DNA from: ZC4RG19 sp963796415
GTDB taxonomy: Bacteria; Actinomycetota; Acidimicrobiia; Acidimicrobiales; VFJN01
DNA length: 64,000 nucleotides
Direction: 5' to 3'
Assembly: GCA_963796415.1 (NCBI GenBank)
Contig: CAWCLR010000011.1
Coordinates: 310,001-374,000, forward strand
The notes under the pieces were generated by a model that was given only the letters and a program-made list of their open reading frames with translations, did not search any database and was not told the DNA's origin. Made by a program: the position numbers and the translations under genes. Position 1 is the stretch's first letter; every line of letters starts with the position of its first letter. This document shows positions 9,227-18,798 of this stretch, one piece after another.

Positions 9227-9276
9227 GTGTGCTCCTCCCGGCGTCCCTTCGCCCTCGGGACCCCGTCCGGCGGGTG

Positions 9277-9308
9277 CCAGTAGAAAGTGTTTGCTCACTT
9301 ACTATAGT
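9277..9308. promoter_or_regulatory. Putative operator B (AGTGT-TTGC-TCACT), two-way promoter architecture
   Basis: The dyad at 9286-9299 reads AGTGA-GCAA-ACACT on the minus strand and is followed after 3 bases by TACTGG, which could serve as a -10 for the amidohydrolase. Read on the plus strand it is followed after 3 bases by TATAGT (9303-9308), an almost ideal -10 that would drive transcription antisense to the 3' end of the sensor-kinase gene. Same spacing as the sites at 1424, 14551, 18733 and 20012. Confidence 0.5.
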
Positions 9309-9348
9309 GGCGCCCGTCCGGCCCGCAAGCGGGGCTCGCCGCCCGCCG

Positions 9349-11906
9349 TCAGGCGGCGGGCCCCTCGCCACGAGCGCGCGCCGCGTCGAGCCCCCGCTGC
9401 ACGCCCGCCGTGAAGCTGGACAGGAACCCGTAGACCTCCGCGGCGCGCACCGTCCCGGGCGTCGGCGCGACGGCGGGCGATCCGACCGGAGCCTGCGGGA
9501 CCGCCGGCCGGGCCGGCGGCATGTCGGCCGGTCCGGCGGACCGCGTCCGGGGGACGCTGAGCGGGGCGGTCGTGGGCATCTGGGCGCCGCGGTCGCGGCG
9601 GGCCAGGGGCGGCGGGCCGCCGCCGGTGGCGGGGCCGGGCGGGAGCTGGCCGCCGGGCCAGGGGGCGCCCGGGACGGCCCCCGGCGACCGCACGGGACCG
9701 TTCGGGGGCTGCCCGGTGCGACCCTGTCCGGCGATGCGGGCGAGGGAGGCCAGCTGTGCGTCGGTGGGCGAGGCGGCCGGCCGGTCCGGGCCCGCGGCCG
9801 CGCCCGGCCGAGACGTGCGGCGGACGAGCCCCGAGGGCGTGCTCGGTGCCGCCCACGCGGTCGGCGTCACGGGGAACCGGGCCGCGGGCGGCGGGCGGGC
9901 GGGGCGGCGGGGAGCGGACGTTGGCCTCGAGGTGGCCCGACCGCGGTGACCTGACCGTCGGCGTCGGCGGTCAGCAGGCTGGCGGGCAGCTCGACGGTGG
10001 CGGTGACGCCGGTGCCGGGCGAGTTGTGCAGCTGGACCTCGATGTCGTGGCGGGCGGCGAGGTTGCCGGCCACGTAGTGGCCCAGGTACTTGGACGGGGC
10101 GACGGTGAACGACTCGACGCCGGCGAGACGTCGGTTGGCCGCCGCGATGTCCTGGGCGGACATCCCCAGCCCCGAGTCGACGATGGCGAGCGTGTAGGCG
10201 CCACGCCGGGCCGGGTCGCGGCCGGAACGGCGTACGCCGCGGATCTCGACGGTCTGGTCGGGGGGCGAGAACACGAGGGCGTTCTCGATGAGCTCGGCGA
10301 GCAGGTGGGCCAGGTCGGCCGCGGCGGAACCGAGCACGGTGCCGGGTTCGAGGCCGCGGATGGTGACGCGCTGGTAGTTCTCGACCTCGCCGAGGGCGGC
10401 GCGGATGACGTCGGTCAGCTGCACCGGTGCCGCCCACTGGCGGGGTGGTTCGATGCCCGCCAGCACCAGCAGCGACTCGGCGTTGCGGCGCATGCGGGTG
10501 GCGAGGTGGTCGAGGCGGAACAGGCTGGCCAGCGTGTCGGGGTCGGTCTCCCTCGACTCGAGCTCGGTGATGAAGTCGAGCTGCCGGCCCAGGAGGTTCT
10601 GGTTGCGGCGGCCCAGGTTCACGAAGCTGTCGGCGATGTTGCGGCGCAGCACGGCCTGCTCCACGGCGAGATCGAGCGCCGAGTCCTGGACCGTGTTCAG
10701 CGCATCCGCGACGTCGGCGACCTCGTCGCGGGTCGCGACCCGCACCGGCTCCACCGTCGGCACCGAGACGTCGTCGCCCAGCGGGGTCTCCAGGATGTCG
10801 CTGACGGAGCTCGGCAGCCGCCGATCGGCCATCTCCTTGGCCTGGCGCGTCAGCGATCGCAACGGGCGCGTGATCGACAGCGACACGAACACGGTGAGCG
10901 CCACCGCCGCGCCGAAGGTCACGACCATGAGCCCACCGAACGTGACCTGCCTGTTCGCCGCGGCCCCGTTGAGGTCGTCCGCCCTGTCCTGGAGCGCGGC
11001 GGCGACCTGGTCGCGGTAGCCGATGTAGGCCAGGTCGGAGGCCGGGCCGTCGAGACTGGCGAGGAACACGGTGATGTCCAGCTGGCCCGTGGTGACCGCC
11101 TCGTCGGTCTGCGCGTCGAGCGTCTGGGTGAACTCCTCGGGGAACTCCTCCGCCGCGATGGCGGCGTACGGACCCGTCGCCGTCCGCAGCGTGTCGGCCT
11201 GGCGGCGGAACGCGTCCTGGAGCTCGGCCACTTCGGAGATCTCGGCCGAGCGGTTGATGCCGGGCAGGTCGCCCGGAGCGGTCGACACCGTGGCCGGAAG
11301 GGCGAGCGCGTTGGTGAGCTGCGGGACCGTCTCCATCTGGCGGGTGACGGCCTCCATCAGGTCGGCGCCCTGCCGCAGCTCGGGGTCGTCCACCACGATC
11401 GAGATCCGTGCCATGCCCCCGAAGAGCGGTTCGATCAGTGCGGTGTACCGGTCGAAGAACGCGGTGGTGAGGCCGATGTTGTCGAACGTGGGGCTCGTGG
11501 TGGCGACGATCCCGTCGATCTCGTCGCGGAGCGCGCCGAGGTCGCCCAGGGTCTCGAGCGCCGGGGCGTACGCGGCACGTGCCGTGTCGGGTCGGCGGTC
11601 GAGCTCGGCTTCGAACTCGGCGAGTGCGGCGTCGGTGTCGCCGCGCGTCTGGTCGTAGCCGGTGACCTCGAGCTCCAGCGTCTGGTCGGCGCCGACCAGC
11701 TGGGCCGAGGCCCAGTTGCGCTCGTTCTGCAGGGCGGTGATCAGGCCGTTGGGACCGATCGTGGCCGTGGCCAGGTCGGTCTGCTCGCGCACCTCGCGGG
11801 CCTCGTCGGCCACGCTCGCGACCTCGAGGAACGTGACCACGCCCATGGCGATCAGCGGGACGGCGAGCGCGGCCGCCAGCTTGACCCGGATCGGTATGCG
11901 GCGCAT
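9349..11906 (-). CDS. CvnA-like sensor histidine kinase with extracellular sensing domain (frameshifted tail)
   Basis: A membrane sensor kinase. MRRIPIRVKLAAALAVPLIAM starts a first transmembrane helix; a roughly 290-residue extracytoplasmic region of the nitrate/nitrite-sensing (NIT) type follows, then a second helix near residues 318-340, a HAMP linker (SITRPLRSLTRQAKEM), the H-box-like LDHLATRMRRNAESLLVLAG near 465, and a HATPase domain with ELIENALVFSPP near 538 and DSGLGMS near 575. The long proline-rich tail changes frame near 9890-9930 and ends with AAEVYGFLSSFTAGVQRGLDAA, as in Streptomyces conservon kinases. No roadblock, DUF742 or GTPase partner genes accompany it. Its ATG overlaps the SDR stop. 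Confidence 0.85.
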
Positions 11907-12763
11907 CAGTGGCTCCCCGGGGAGCCGCTGGGCTCGGGGACGGCTCGGAGGTGCTGCGCCATCATCAGCGGGGTCACGCTCAGCACGCCCGAGTCCACCG
12001 GCAGCGTGACGCCGGTGATCCACCGGGCCTCGTCGCTGGCCAGGAAGGCGGCCGCCCACCCGACGTCCCAGCCCGTGCCCGGGGTGCCGAGCAGGCCCGC
12101 CTCGTTCCGGAGGGTGTTGGTGAACTCGGTCCGCGGCCCCTGTCCGGACACCGACAGCACCATGGGCGTGGTGATGTGGCCGGGGGCGATGGCGTTGACC
12201 CGGATGCCCTGGCGGCCGTGCGAGTAGGCCATGTCCACCGTCATGGCGCTCAGGCCGCCCTTGGCGGCCGAGTAGGCCACCGTGCCGTCGCCCCGGAGGG
12301 CCGAGATCGACGAGATGTTGACGATGGCGCCCGCGCCCTTGCCGGCCATCACGGGGACGGCGTGCTTGCAGGCGAGGAAGGCGGTCCGCAGGTTGATGGC
12401 GAAGGCGCGGTCCCAGGCCTCCTCGGTGGTGTCGACGACGGTCCCGACCGACGCCAGCCCGATGTTGTTGACGAGGATGTCGACCGTCCCGAAGGCGTCG
12501 ACGGCCGCGCCCACCATGGCCTCGCAGTCGGCCGCGCTGGTCACGTCGGCCGCGAACACCTGGGCCTTGCCACCCTCGTCCTCGATCATCCGCCGCGTCT
12601 CGTCGGCGCGGTCGGCGTGGAGGTCGACGAGCAGCACGCTCGCGCCCTCCCGGGCGAGGACCACCGCGGTCGCCTTGCCCGTGCCGATGCCCGGGCCGGG
12701 CGTCGACCCGGCCCCGGTCACGATCGCCACCTTCCCGTCGACGCGCCCTGCGCGCTCCACCAT
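11906..12763 (-). CDS. Short-chain dehydrogenase/reductase
   Basis: A 285-residue SDR. The cofactor loop is the longer variant TGAGSTPGPGIGTGKA, common in actinobacterial SDRs of catabolic clusters. NNIG replaces NNAG; catalytic Ser is in NISSISALRG and the YxxxK motif is YSAAKGG. The C-terminal FLASDEARWITGVTLPVDSG is canonical. Start at 12763 is supported by GGAGAGG. It lies 35 bases after the thiolase-like gene on the same strand and overlaps the kinase start, so it is likely co-transcribed. The probable role is oxidation of a 3-hydroxyacyl-CoA or cyclic alcohol, inferred from context. Confidence 0.88.
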   Translation of the reverse strand: MVERAGRVDGKVAIVTGAGSTPGPGIGTGKATAVVLAREGASVLLVDLHADRADETRRMIEDEGGKAQVFAADVTSAADCEAMVGAAVDAFGTVDILVNNIGLASVGTVVDTTEEAWDRAFAINLRTAFLACKHAVPVMAGKGAGAIVNISSISALRGDGTVAYSAAKGGLSAMTVDMAYSHGRQGIRVNAIAPGHITTPMVLSVSGQGPRTEFTNTLRNEAGLLGTPGTGWDVGWAAAFLASDEARWITGVTLPVDSGVLSVTPLMMAQHLRAVPEPSGSPGSH

Positions 12764-12798
12764 CCGATATCCCTCTCCGTTGAGTTGATCGTCCGCCG

Positions 12799-13995
12799 TC
12801 AGCGCCACCGCGTCAGCAGCGCCGCCCCCGCCTCGATGCCACCGACGTTGGTGACCGCCACCACCTCGGCCCCCGACACCTGCCGGTCGCCGGCCTCGCC
12901 GCGCAGCTGGCGCACCGCCTCCGCCGTGTGGCCGAAGGCGGCGTGCAGCCGGCCCCCCGACAGCTGCCCTCCCCACGTGTTCAGCGGCAGCTCGCCGTCG
13001 AGGTCGATGCGCTTGCCGCCCTCGACGAACGCCCCGGCCTCGCCGGTGTCGCAGAAGCCCATCGCCTCCAACCACCAGACGGCCTCGATGGAGAAGCCGT
13101 CGTACAGCTGGGCCGCGTCCACGTCTGCGGGCCGGAGGTCGGTGCGGGCCCACATCGCCGCCGCCGTGGCGTGGCCGACCCGGCCCATGTCCTCCCACTG
13201 GTCCCACGACGGTCGACCGTCGATCACCCCCGCCATGGCCTCGACGCGGACGGGCGCCCGCAGGTCGGGCGCAGACTCGGCGGCCGAGACGACGATCGCG
13301 GTGGCGCCGTCGGCGGGAACGTCGCAGTCGTAGAGGCAGAGCGGTGACGAGATCATGCGGGCCGCCAGGTACTCGTCGACCGTGAGCGGCGTGCGGTAGA
13401 CCGCGTCGGGATTGCGCGCGGCATGCGCCCGCTGGGTCACGGGGATCCAGGCCAGCTGCTCGCGGGTGAGGCCGTACTCGTGCATGTAGCGGGTGGCGAA
13501 CGGCGCCACCTGGCACACCGGCGACAGCATGCCGACCGGCAGGAGCCACGCAAGGGGGCCCTCGGCCTCGGGGCGGGTCGAGCCGTACGCCGGCCGCCCA
13601 CCGGCGGTGCGGGCCGCGCTGCCCTCCTTGACCGTGCGCCAGACGACGGCGTGGCGCGCCTGGCCGGTGGCCACCGCCTGCGCGGGCCCGTAGAAGGGGA
13701 GGCTCATCCCCTCGACCAGACCCTGCCGCCAGGTGGTGGTGATGCCGAGGGCGTCCTGGACCTCGTACAGGTCCCCGTTGGCGTAGCCCGGCAGGTTGGC
13801 CTTGCCGCCTCCGGGGAACATGGCGAGGCCGTCGATGTCGTCGACGGTCAGGCCGGCGTCGTCGATCGCGGCCAGGATGGCGTCGAGCGTGAGCTGGAAC
13901 CCGGAGCGGTCGATCTGGCGGCCGATGGCCGACTGGCCGACGCCCGAGATCACGACTCGCCGCTCGAACAGCTCGGTGCCGCGGGCGCCCGTCAC
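12799..13995 (-). CDS. Thiolase-fold lipid-transfer/aldolase-like protein without catalytic cysteine
   Basis: A 398-residue thiolase-superfamily protein of the SCP-x/Ltp group. At the place of the nucleophilic Cys (GCATAA in active thiolases such as the one at 62552) it reads EGMSLPFYGPAQ near residues 95-106, so ordinary thiolysis is unlikely. It keeps LYDGFSIEAVWWLE with Tyr298 and the final LPLNTWGGQLSGGRLHA. In steroid side-chain degradation, Ltp2 is a Cys-less thiolase homologue that, with a DUF35 partner, performs a retro-aldol cleavage of a hydroxyacyl-CoA. A DUF35 gene overlaps this one by 4 bases. Aldolase activity is therefore the preferred inference. Confidence 0.82.
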   Translation of the reverse strand: MTGARGTELFERRVVISGVGQSAIGRQIDRSGFQLTLDAILAAIDDAGLTVDDIDGLAMFPGGGKANLPGYANGDLYEVQDALGITTTWRQGLVEGMSLPFYGPAQAVATGQARHAVVWRTVKEGSAARTAGGRPAYGSTRPEAEGPLAWLLPVGMLSPVCQVAPFATRYMHEYGLTREQLAWIPVTQRAHAARNPDAVYRTPLTVDEYLAARMISSPLCLYDCDVPADGATAIVVSAAESAPDLRAPVRVEAMAGVIDGRPSWDQWEDMGRVGHATAAAMWARTDLRPADVDAAQLYDGFSIEAVWWLEAMGFCDTGEAGAFVEGGKRIDLDGELPLNTWGGQLSGGRLHAAFGHTAEAVRQLRGEAGDRQVSGAEVVAVTNVGGIEAGAALLTRWR

Positions 13996-14435
13996 GTCGG
14001 GCCGCCCGTGGCGGCGAAGCTGGGGATGGCGACGCCACCGGGGCCGGGCTCGAAGCCGACCTCGACCTCCGCGCCGATGGCGACCTCGTCGGGTGGGCAC
14101 CCGCGCAGCCGGCCGACCACCCGCACGCCGGGGTGGCCGGGGAACTCGACGAGCACGACGGCGTAGGGCACCTGGAGGTCGGGCAGCCAGCGCTGGTGGT
14201 TCACGGTGAAGCTGTAGACGACGCCAGGCCCGGTGACCTCGACCGGGGATGTCGCCCGGCTCCTGCAGGCGCGGCAGATCCCCCGTGGGGGGAACGACTC
14301 GGCGCCGCAGTCCGAGCAGCGCTCGACCAGCAGGCGGCCCTCCTTCGCCGCGTCCCAGAACGGCGCGGTCTCCGCGGTGACCGCAGGAGGGATGCCAGTG
14401 GTCGCGTCCACGTGTGCCCGCAGCGCGCCTGCCAT
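13992..14435 (-). CDS. Zn-ribbon/OB-fold protein (DUF35)
   Basis: A small acyl-CoA-binding partner of thiolase-like enzymes. The N-terminal rubredoxin-like zinc ribbon has C40, C43, C54 and C57 (CSDCGAESFPPRGICRAC), followed by the OB-fold (GVVYSFTVNHQRW, PYAVVLVEFPGHPGVRVVGRL, VEVGFEPGPGG). ATG at 14435 is chosen for its GGAGGAGG site; an upstream in-frame ATG at 14480 is also possible. The GTGA overlap with the thiolase-like gene implies stoichiometric expression, as for ChsH2-DUF35/Ltp2. Confidence 0.88.
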   Translation of the reverse strand: MAGALRAHVDATTGIPPAVTAETAPFWDAAKEGRLLVERCSDCGAESFPPRGICRACRSRATSPVEVTGPGVVYSFTVNHQRWLPDLQVPYAVVLVEFPGHPGVRVVGRLRGCPPDEVAIGAEVEVGFEPGPGGVAIPSFAATGGPT

Positions 14436-14550
14436 GGCCTCCTCCAGAGCAAGCCCCCTCTCAGGGGTGAGAATTGACATCTACTTTTATCACCTTGCCA
14501 ACCACGCTGGTGGAGGGCGGCGTTCGCGGGTGGAAGGCACCCGCGAAGAA

Positions 14551-14564
14551 AGTGAGCAATTGCT
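14551..14564 (+). promoter_or_regulatory. Putative operator C (AGTGA-GCAA-TTGCT)
   Basis: This dyad lies in the divergent gap between the DUF35/thiolase/SDR/kinase operon and the LLM/CoA-transferase genes. It is the weakest of the five copies in its right half-site. Three bases downstream is TTGGCG; TATCTT at 14564-14569 is the better -10 candidate. It could serve both directions. Confidence 0.45.
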
Positions 14565-14625
14565 ATCTTGGCGGCCGGCGCCCGGACGGGCGTCACGCCG
14601 ACCTGACGCACGAAGGAGGGGCCGG

Positions 14626-15591
14626 TTGCCCGGCGATCGCATCATCTTCGGGGCCGCCGCCCTCCCCGAGCCCGAGCGTGACTGGCTGGCGGCCGCCGAG
14701 CGCCTGCCGATCGAGTCGATCTGGCAGGGCGGCCACATCCTCCCCCGGCACCCGACCGGCGAGGCGGTCACCCGCCTCGCCCTGCTGACCGCCTGGACGG
14801 AACGGGTGCGGGTCGGCACCGCGATCCTGCTCCTCCCGCTCTACCACCCCGTGATCGTGGCCAAGCAGATCGCCGACCTCGACGCCTGGTCCGGCGGACG
14901 GCTCTCGATCGGCGTGGGCGTGGGCGGCGAGTTCCCCCACGAGTTCGCGGCGGTGGGCGTCCCCCTGCGCGAGCGCGGCGCCCGCACCGACGAGGCCATG
15001 CAGGTCCTCCGCTCCCTGTGGGGTGGCGGTCCGGTCACCCACCACGGCACGTTCTTCCACCTCGACGACGTGACGCTGCAGCCGGTGGCGCCCCCGGGAC
15101 GGCCCGCGCCGTCGGGGCGTGCCGGCGGGCCGCCGCTGCTCGTCTCCGGGCGCAAGCCGCCCGCCATGCGGCGCGCCGCTCGCCTGGGCGACGGCTGGAT
15201 GCCGTACCTGGTGTCGCCGGACGCGTACGCCCGCTCGGTGCACACGATCCGGGCCGAGGCGGAGCGCGCCGGCCGGGATCTCACCGGGTTCGAGTGGGCG
15301 CTGTTCACCTACTGCTCGATCCGCCGGGACGGCGATCGGGCGCGGGACGACGTGGCCCGGTTCCTCGGTCGCGCCTATGGCGACAAGCCGGCGGCGATGC
15401 TCGAGCGCATCGCACCCGCCGGCACGCCCGACGAGGTCGTGCCGCGGTTCCAGGAGTACGTCGACGCCGGGGTCCGCCACTTCGTCGTCTCGCCGGCCGC
15501 GCCCGCCGACACGCTCGAGGTGGTCACGCTGGCCGCCGAGGAGGTCCTGCCGCGGCTGACGGTGCCGGTCGGGGCGGGGGTGACGCCGTGA
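14626..15591 (+). CDS. LLM class flavin-dependent oxidoreductase
   Basis: A luciferase-like TIM-barrel enzyme of 321 residues, probably using F420 or FMN. Family landmarks are WLAAAERLPIESIWQGGH, the barrel strand VRVGTAILLLPLYHPVIVAKQIADLD, GGRLSIGVGVGGE, and GDGWMPYLVSP in the second half. A TTG start at 14626 is chosen because GAAGGAGGGG precedes it. It overlaps the following CoA-transferase by GTGA. Likely role: oxidation of an activated ring or ketone intermediate, inferred from its place between thiolase-like and CoA-transferase genes. Confidence 0.85.
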   Translation: MPGDRIIFGAAALPEPERDWLAAAERLPIESIWQGGHILPRHPTGEAVTRLALLTAWTERVRVGTAILLLPLYHPVIVAKQIADLDAWSGGRLSIGVGVGGEFPHEFAAVGVPLRERGARTDEAMQVLRSLWGGGPVTHHGTFFHLDDVTLQPVAPPGRPAPSGRAGGPPLLVSGRKPPAMRRAARLGDGWMPYLVSPDAYARSVHTIRAEAERAGRDLTGFEWALFTYCSIRRDGDRARDDVARFLGRAYGDKPAAMLERIAPAGTPDEVVPRFQEYVDAGVRHFVVSPAAPADTLEVVTLAAEEVLPRLTVPVGAGVTP

Positions 15592-17895
15592 GCCCGGGTC
15601 CCGGTCCCGCCGGCCCGCCCTTGGCCGGCCTCACCGTGGTCGAGGTCGCGGTCGGCGTCACCGACCTCGGCCTGGGCCTGGCGGGTGGCGTCCCCGGCAT
15701 GGTCCTGGCCGACCTGGGCGCGGCCGTGACCCGCGTCGTCGGCTCCTCGGCGCCGCCCATCGACGGGTCGCTGCCGTGGGGGCGGGCGTGGCATCGCGAC
15801 AAGCGGCTCGTCGCCACCGACGACCCTGGCGAGATCCGCGGGTTGCTGGCGGCGGCCGACGTCGCCCTGGTCTACGGGCCCGAGAGCCTCGTCGAAGACC
15901 GGGGACTCGGCTGGGGGGACCTGCAGGCCACCGCCCCGGGCCAGGTGTACGCCCGCTGCCGGCCGAGCCGCACCGCTATCGGCGCCGTCGAGGACTACGG
16001 GCTGCTGGTCGAGGCGCGCTCGGGGTTCTGCACCCAGCTGGCGGGGCACCGGCCGGGTCCCATCTTCGTGGACGTCCGGGCGCCCGGGGCCGGCGCCGCA
16101 CTGCTGCTCACCACATCGGTGCTCGCCCTCCTCCGTCGCCGGGCGCTCACGGGCGACGGCGGCTGGGCCGAGACGTCGCTCTACGACGGCATGCTCGCCA
16201 CGCTCGGCTGCATGATCGGCCGGTCCGAGCGGGCGGCGCCCGAGGTCGAGGGGTACTGGGAGAGGGGCTCGACGTTCCCCAACTTCCTCTACCGCTGCGC
16301 CGACGACGAGCTGCTGCAGGTCTGGTTCGGCGGCAAGGGCATGTATCCCAAGCTCCTCGAGGTCCTGGGCGATGAGCCGAGCAGCGAGGGCTACTACACC
16401 GACCAGGCCACCGGCGCCCTCGCGCGAGCGGGCGGAGCGCTGGGGGTCCACCTTCGCCACCCGGCCGCGGGACGCCTGGATCGCCGCGCTCCGCGAGGCG
16501 GGCATCGCCGCCGAGCCGGTGTTCGGGCCCGGCGAGGCGCTGGCCGACCCCCACGTGGCCGAGGTCGGCCTGGCCCTCCGGCGGTCCGAGCGGGGCCACG
16601 ACGACGTCGTGCTCGCCACCCCGGTGTCGGTGCTCCCGCTGGCCGACGAGCCGCCGGCCGGGGCGCCGCCGGCGGAGTCGATGCCCTCGCGGACCGGACC
16701 CGGCTCCGCCCTCCTCGCGGGCCTGAAGGTGGTCGACTTCTCGGCGTTCGTCGCCGGGCCGCTCGCCGCGGAGGTGCTCGCCGACCTCGGCGCCGAGGTG
16801 ATCAAGGTCGAGCCGCCCGGGGGCGAGGCCATGCGGGGCGCGGCCTACGCCATCGCCGCGTGCCAGCGCGGCAAGCGCAGCCTGGCGATGGACATCGGGG
16901 CGGCCGAGGCCCGCCCGGTCGTCGAGCGCATGATCACCTGGGCCGACGTCGTGCTGCACAACTTCCGCGTCGGCGTGTCCGAGCGGTTGGGCATCGACGA
17001 GGCGAGCGTCGCCCGCCTCAACCCGCACGCCGTCTACTGCCACGCCAGCGCCTTCGGCCCGACGGGACCGCGCGCCAAGGCGCCGGGGAACGACGCGCTC
17101 ATGCAGGCGCTGACCGGGTTCGAGCGGGCCATCGGCGGCGCGGGCAACGATCCGATCGCGGCCACCTGGATCCCCATCGACATGGTCGGCGGCTGGGTCG
17201 CCGCCACCGGGATCCTGGCCGGGCTGTACGCCCGGGCGACGAGCGGCCGGGGCCAGCGGGTGGCGACGAGCCTGCTGGGCGCCGGGATGCTGCTCCACAG
17301 CGGCGTGTTCCAACGGGACGGTCGGGTGGTGCGCGGGCCCGAGCTCGACGCCGGCCAGACCGGCTACGGGCCGGGCTACCGCCTCTACGAGGCCGGCGAC
17401 GGCGGCTGGCTGGCCCTCGTGCTGCCCGACGCCGAGGCCTGGGCGCGGCTGCGCACGCTGCCCGAGGCGGCGTCGCTGCCGGCGGCCTACGCGCCCCTTC
17501 GGGGTGGGCCCGACGATGCGGGGGCTCGAGCGGCCGAGGCCGTGCTCGAGGCGGCGTTCGCGTCGGCGCCCGCCGCCGACTGGGTGTCCCGCCTGCACGC
17601 GCTGGGCGTGCCCGCCGAGCGGGTCGAGGCGATGGACCGCGACGCGTACCGCCGGGGCATCCTCGACGATCCCGTCAACCAGCAGCTGGGGCGGGTCGTC
17701 GCGTACGACACGGCCGACTGGGGCCACTTCGAGCAGATCGGCCCCCTGCTGCGGTGCGGGCCGTCGATGGCCGGAGGCCCGCCGCTGATGCTGCCCGGCA
17801 CCGGCGAGCACTCCGTCGCCGTCCTCGCCGACCTCGGCTTCGCGACCGACGAGATCGATGCCCTCCTCGCCGCCAAGGTCGTCCGCCAGGGCTGA
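15588..17895 (+). CDS. Tandem-domain CaiB/BaiF CoA-transferase (frameshifted)
   Basis: A type III CoA-transferase carrying two CaiB-like modules in one chain of about 770 residues. Module 1 (GLTVVEVAVGVTDLGLGLAGG to FGGKGMYPKLLEVLGDE) is divergent; module 2 (GLKVVDFSAFVAGPLAAEVLADLGAEVIKVEPPGGE) has the complete CoA-binding N-terminus and the ATWIPIDMVGGW region that normally carries the catalytic Asp. The frame changes once near 16421, where one extra C explains the shift; sequence is continuous in family terms on both sides. GTG start overlaps the LLM stop. It should move CoA from a donor acyl-CoA to a carboxylic acid substrate. Confidence 0.82.
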
Positions 17896-17902
17896 GCCCC
17901 GG

Positions 17903-18697
17903 CTACCGGGCCGTCCAGCCCCCGTCGACGACGATCGTCTGGCCGGTCGTGAAGCGGCCGGCGTCGCTGGCCAGCCACAGGACCGCGCCCACGAAGTCGT
18001 CGACGGTCCCGTCGTCGGGGAGGGGCGTGTTGCGGCGGAGCCAGGCGCGGCTGCGCTCGTCGTCGTACATGCCGTCGGTGATCTCGCTGCGGAAGAACCC
18101 GGGGGCGACCGTGTTGACCCGGATGGCGTGACGGGCCCACTGCACCGCCAGCTCGGCCGTCAGGCCCGACAGCCCCGCCTTGCTGGCGGCGTAGGACGCC
18201 TGGGGGATGCCCGGGATGCCGACCTGCCCGCTGATCGACGACACGTTGACGATCGAGCCCCGGCCTGCCGCCCGCATGTGGGGGAACACGGCCTGGCACA
18301 GCCGGAACGGGGCGATGAGGTTCAGGTCCAGCGTCTGCGCGACCGATTCGGGCGGCTCGTCCTCGGCCGGGCAGGCGCCGGCGAACGTGCCCGCCACGTT
18401 GACGAGGATCTCGGGCCCGCCGAGCGTCTCGGCGACGCGGGGGACGAGCGCGTCGACCTGCGCGGGGTCGAGCAGGTCGCAGGCCACGGCCGCGCCGCCG
18501 ATCTCGCCGGCGAGCGCCTCCAGGCGATCGAGCCGGCGGGCGGAGACGACCACCTGGGCGCCGGCGGCGGAGAGCGTCCGGGCCACGGCCGCGCCCAGCC
18601 CGGATGAGGCCCCGGTGACGAGGGCGACGCGCCCGTCGAGGGCGAAGAGGCGCCGCGCCGAGAGGGGGGTGTCGTCGGTCCCGCGGCCGTCCGTCAT
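17903..18697 (-). CDS. Short-chain dehydrogenase/reductase
   Basis: A 264-residue classical SDR: cofactor loop TGASSGLGAAVA, ACDLLD, NVAG in place of NNAG, Ser in NVSSISGQVG and the YAASKAG catalytic pair, ending WLASDAGRFTTGQTIVVDGGWTAR. ATG at 18697 is used; the frame runs on to 18745 without a better site. It converges with the CoA-transferase (7-base gap) and is divergent from the Rieske oxygenase across operator D. Substrate unknown. Confidence 0.88.
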   Translation of the reverse strand: MTDGRGTDDTPLSARRLFALDGRVALVTGASSGLGAAVARTLSAAGAQVVVSARRLDRLEALAGEIGGAAVACDLLDPAQVDALVPRVAETLGGPEILVNVAGTFAGACPAEDEPPESVAQTLDLNLIAPFRLCQAVFPHMRAAGRGSIVNVSSISGQVGIPGIPQASYAASKAGLSGLTAELAVQWARHAIRVNTVAPGFFRSEITDGMYDDERSRAWLRRNTPLPDDGTVDDFVGAVLWLASDAGRFTTGQTIVVDGGWTAR

Positions 18698-18726
18698 GTG
18701 GCGATCATCCCAGCGTGGTGAGCCTG

Positions 18727-18755
18727 TTGCAAAGTGAGCCTTCACTGACTACGGT
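18727..18755 (+). promoter_or_regulatory. Promoter with operator D (perfect AGTGA-GCCT-TCACT)
   Basis: TTGCAA (18727-18732) and TACGGT (18750-18755) are -35 and -10 hexamers with a 17-base spacer. The spacer begins with the perfect inverted repeat AGTGA-GCCT-TCACT (18733-18746), so a bound regulator would block RNA polymerase. This is the best of the five copies and precedes the Rieske oxygenase. Confidence 0.65.
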
Positions 18756-18798
18756 GCCCGCGCGTCCGCACGGCGGTGACTGCGAGGGGAGTGTGAAC

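Noticed and set aside
9756..12227. Long open frame of over 800 codons on the plus strand opposite the kinase and SDR genes
   Set aside because: It is the complement of well-supported genes in high-GC DNA, has low-complexity Gly/Arg/Val-rich composition and no recognisable domain.
11906..14038. Apparent single protein fusing thiolase-like and SDR sequences
   Set aside because: The upstream part of that frame is an out-of-frame reading of the thiolase-like gene; the SDR has its own ribosome site at 12763.
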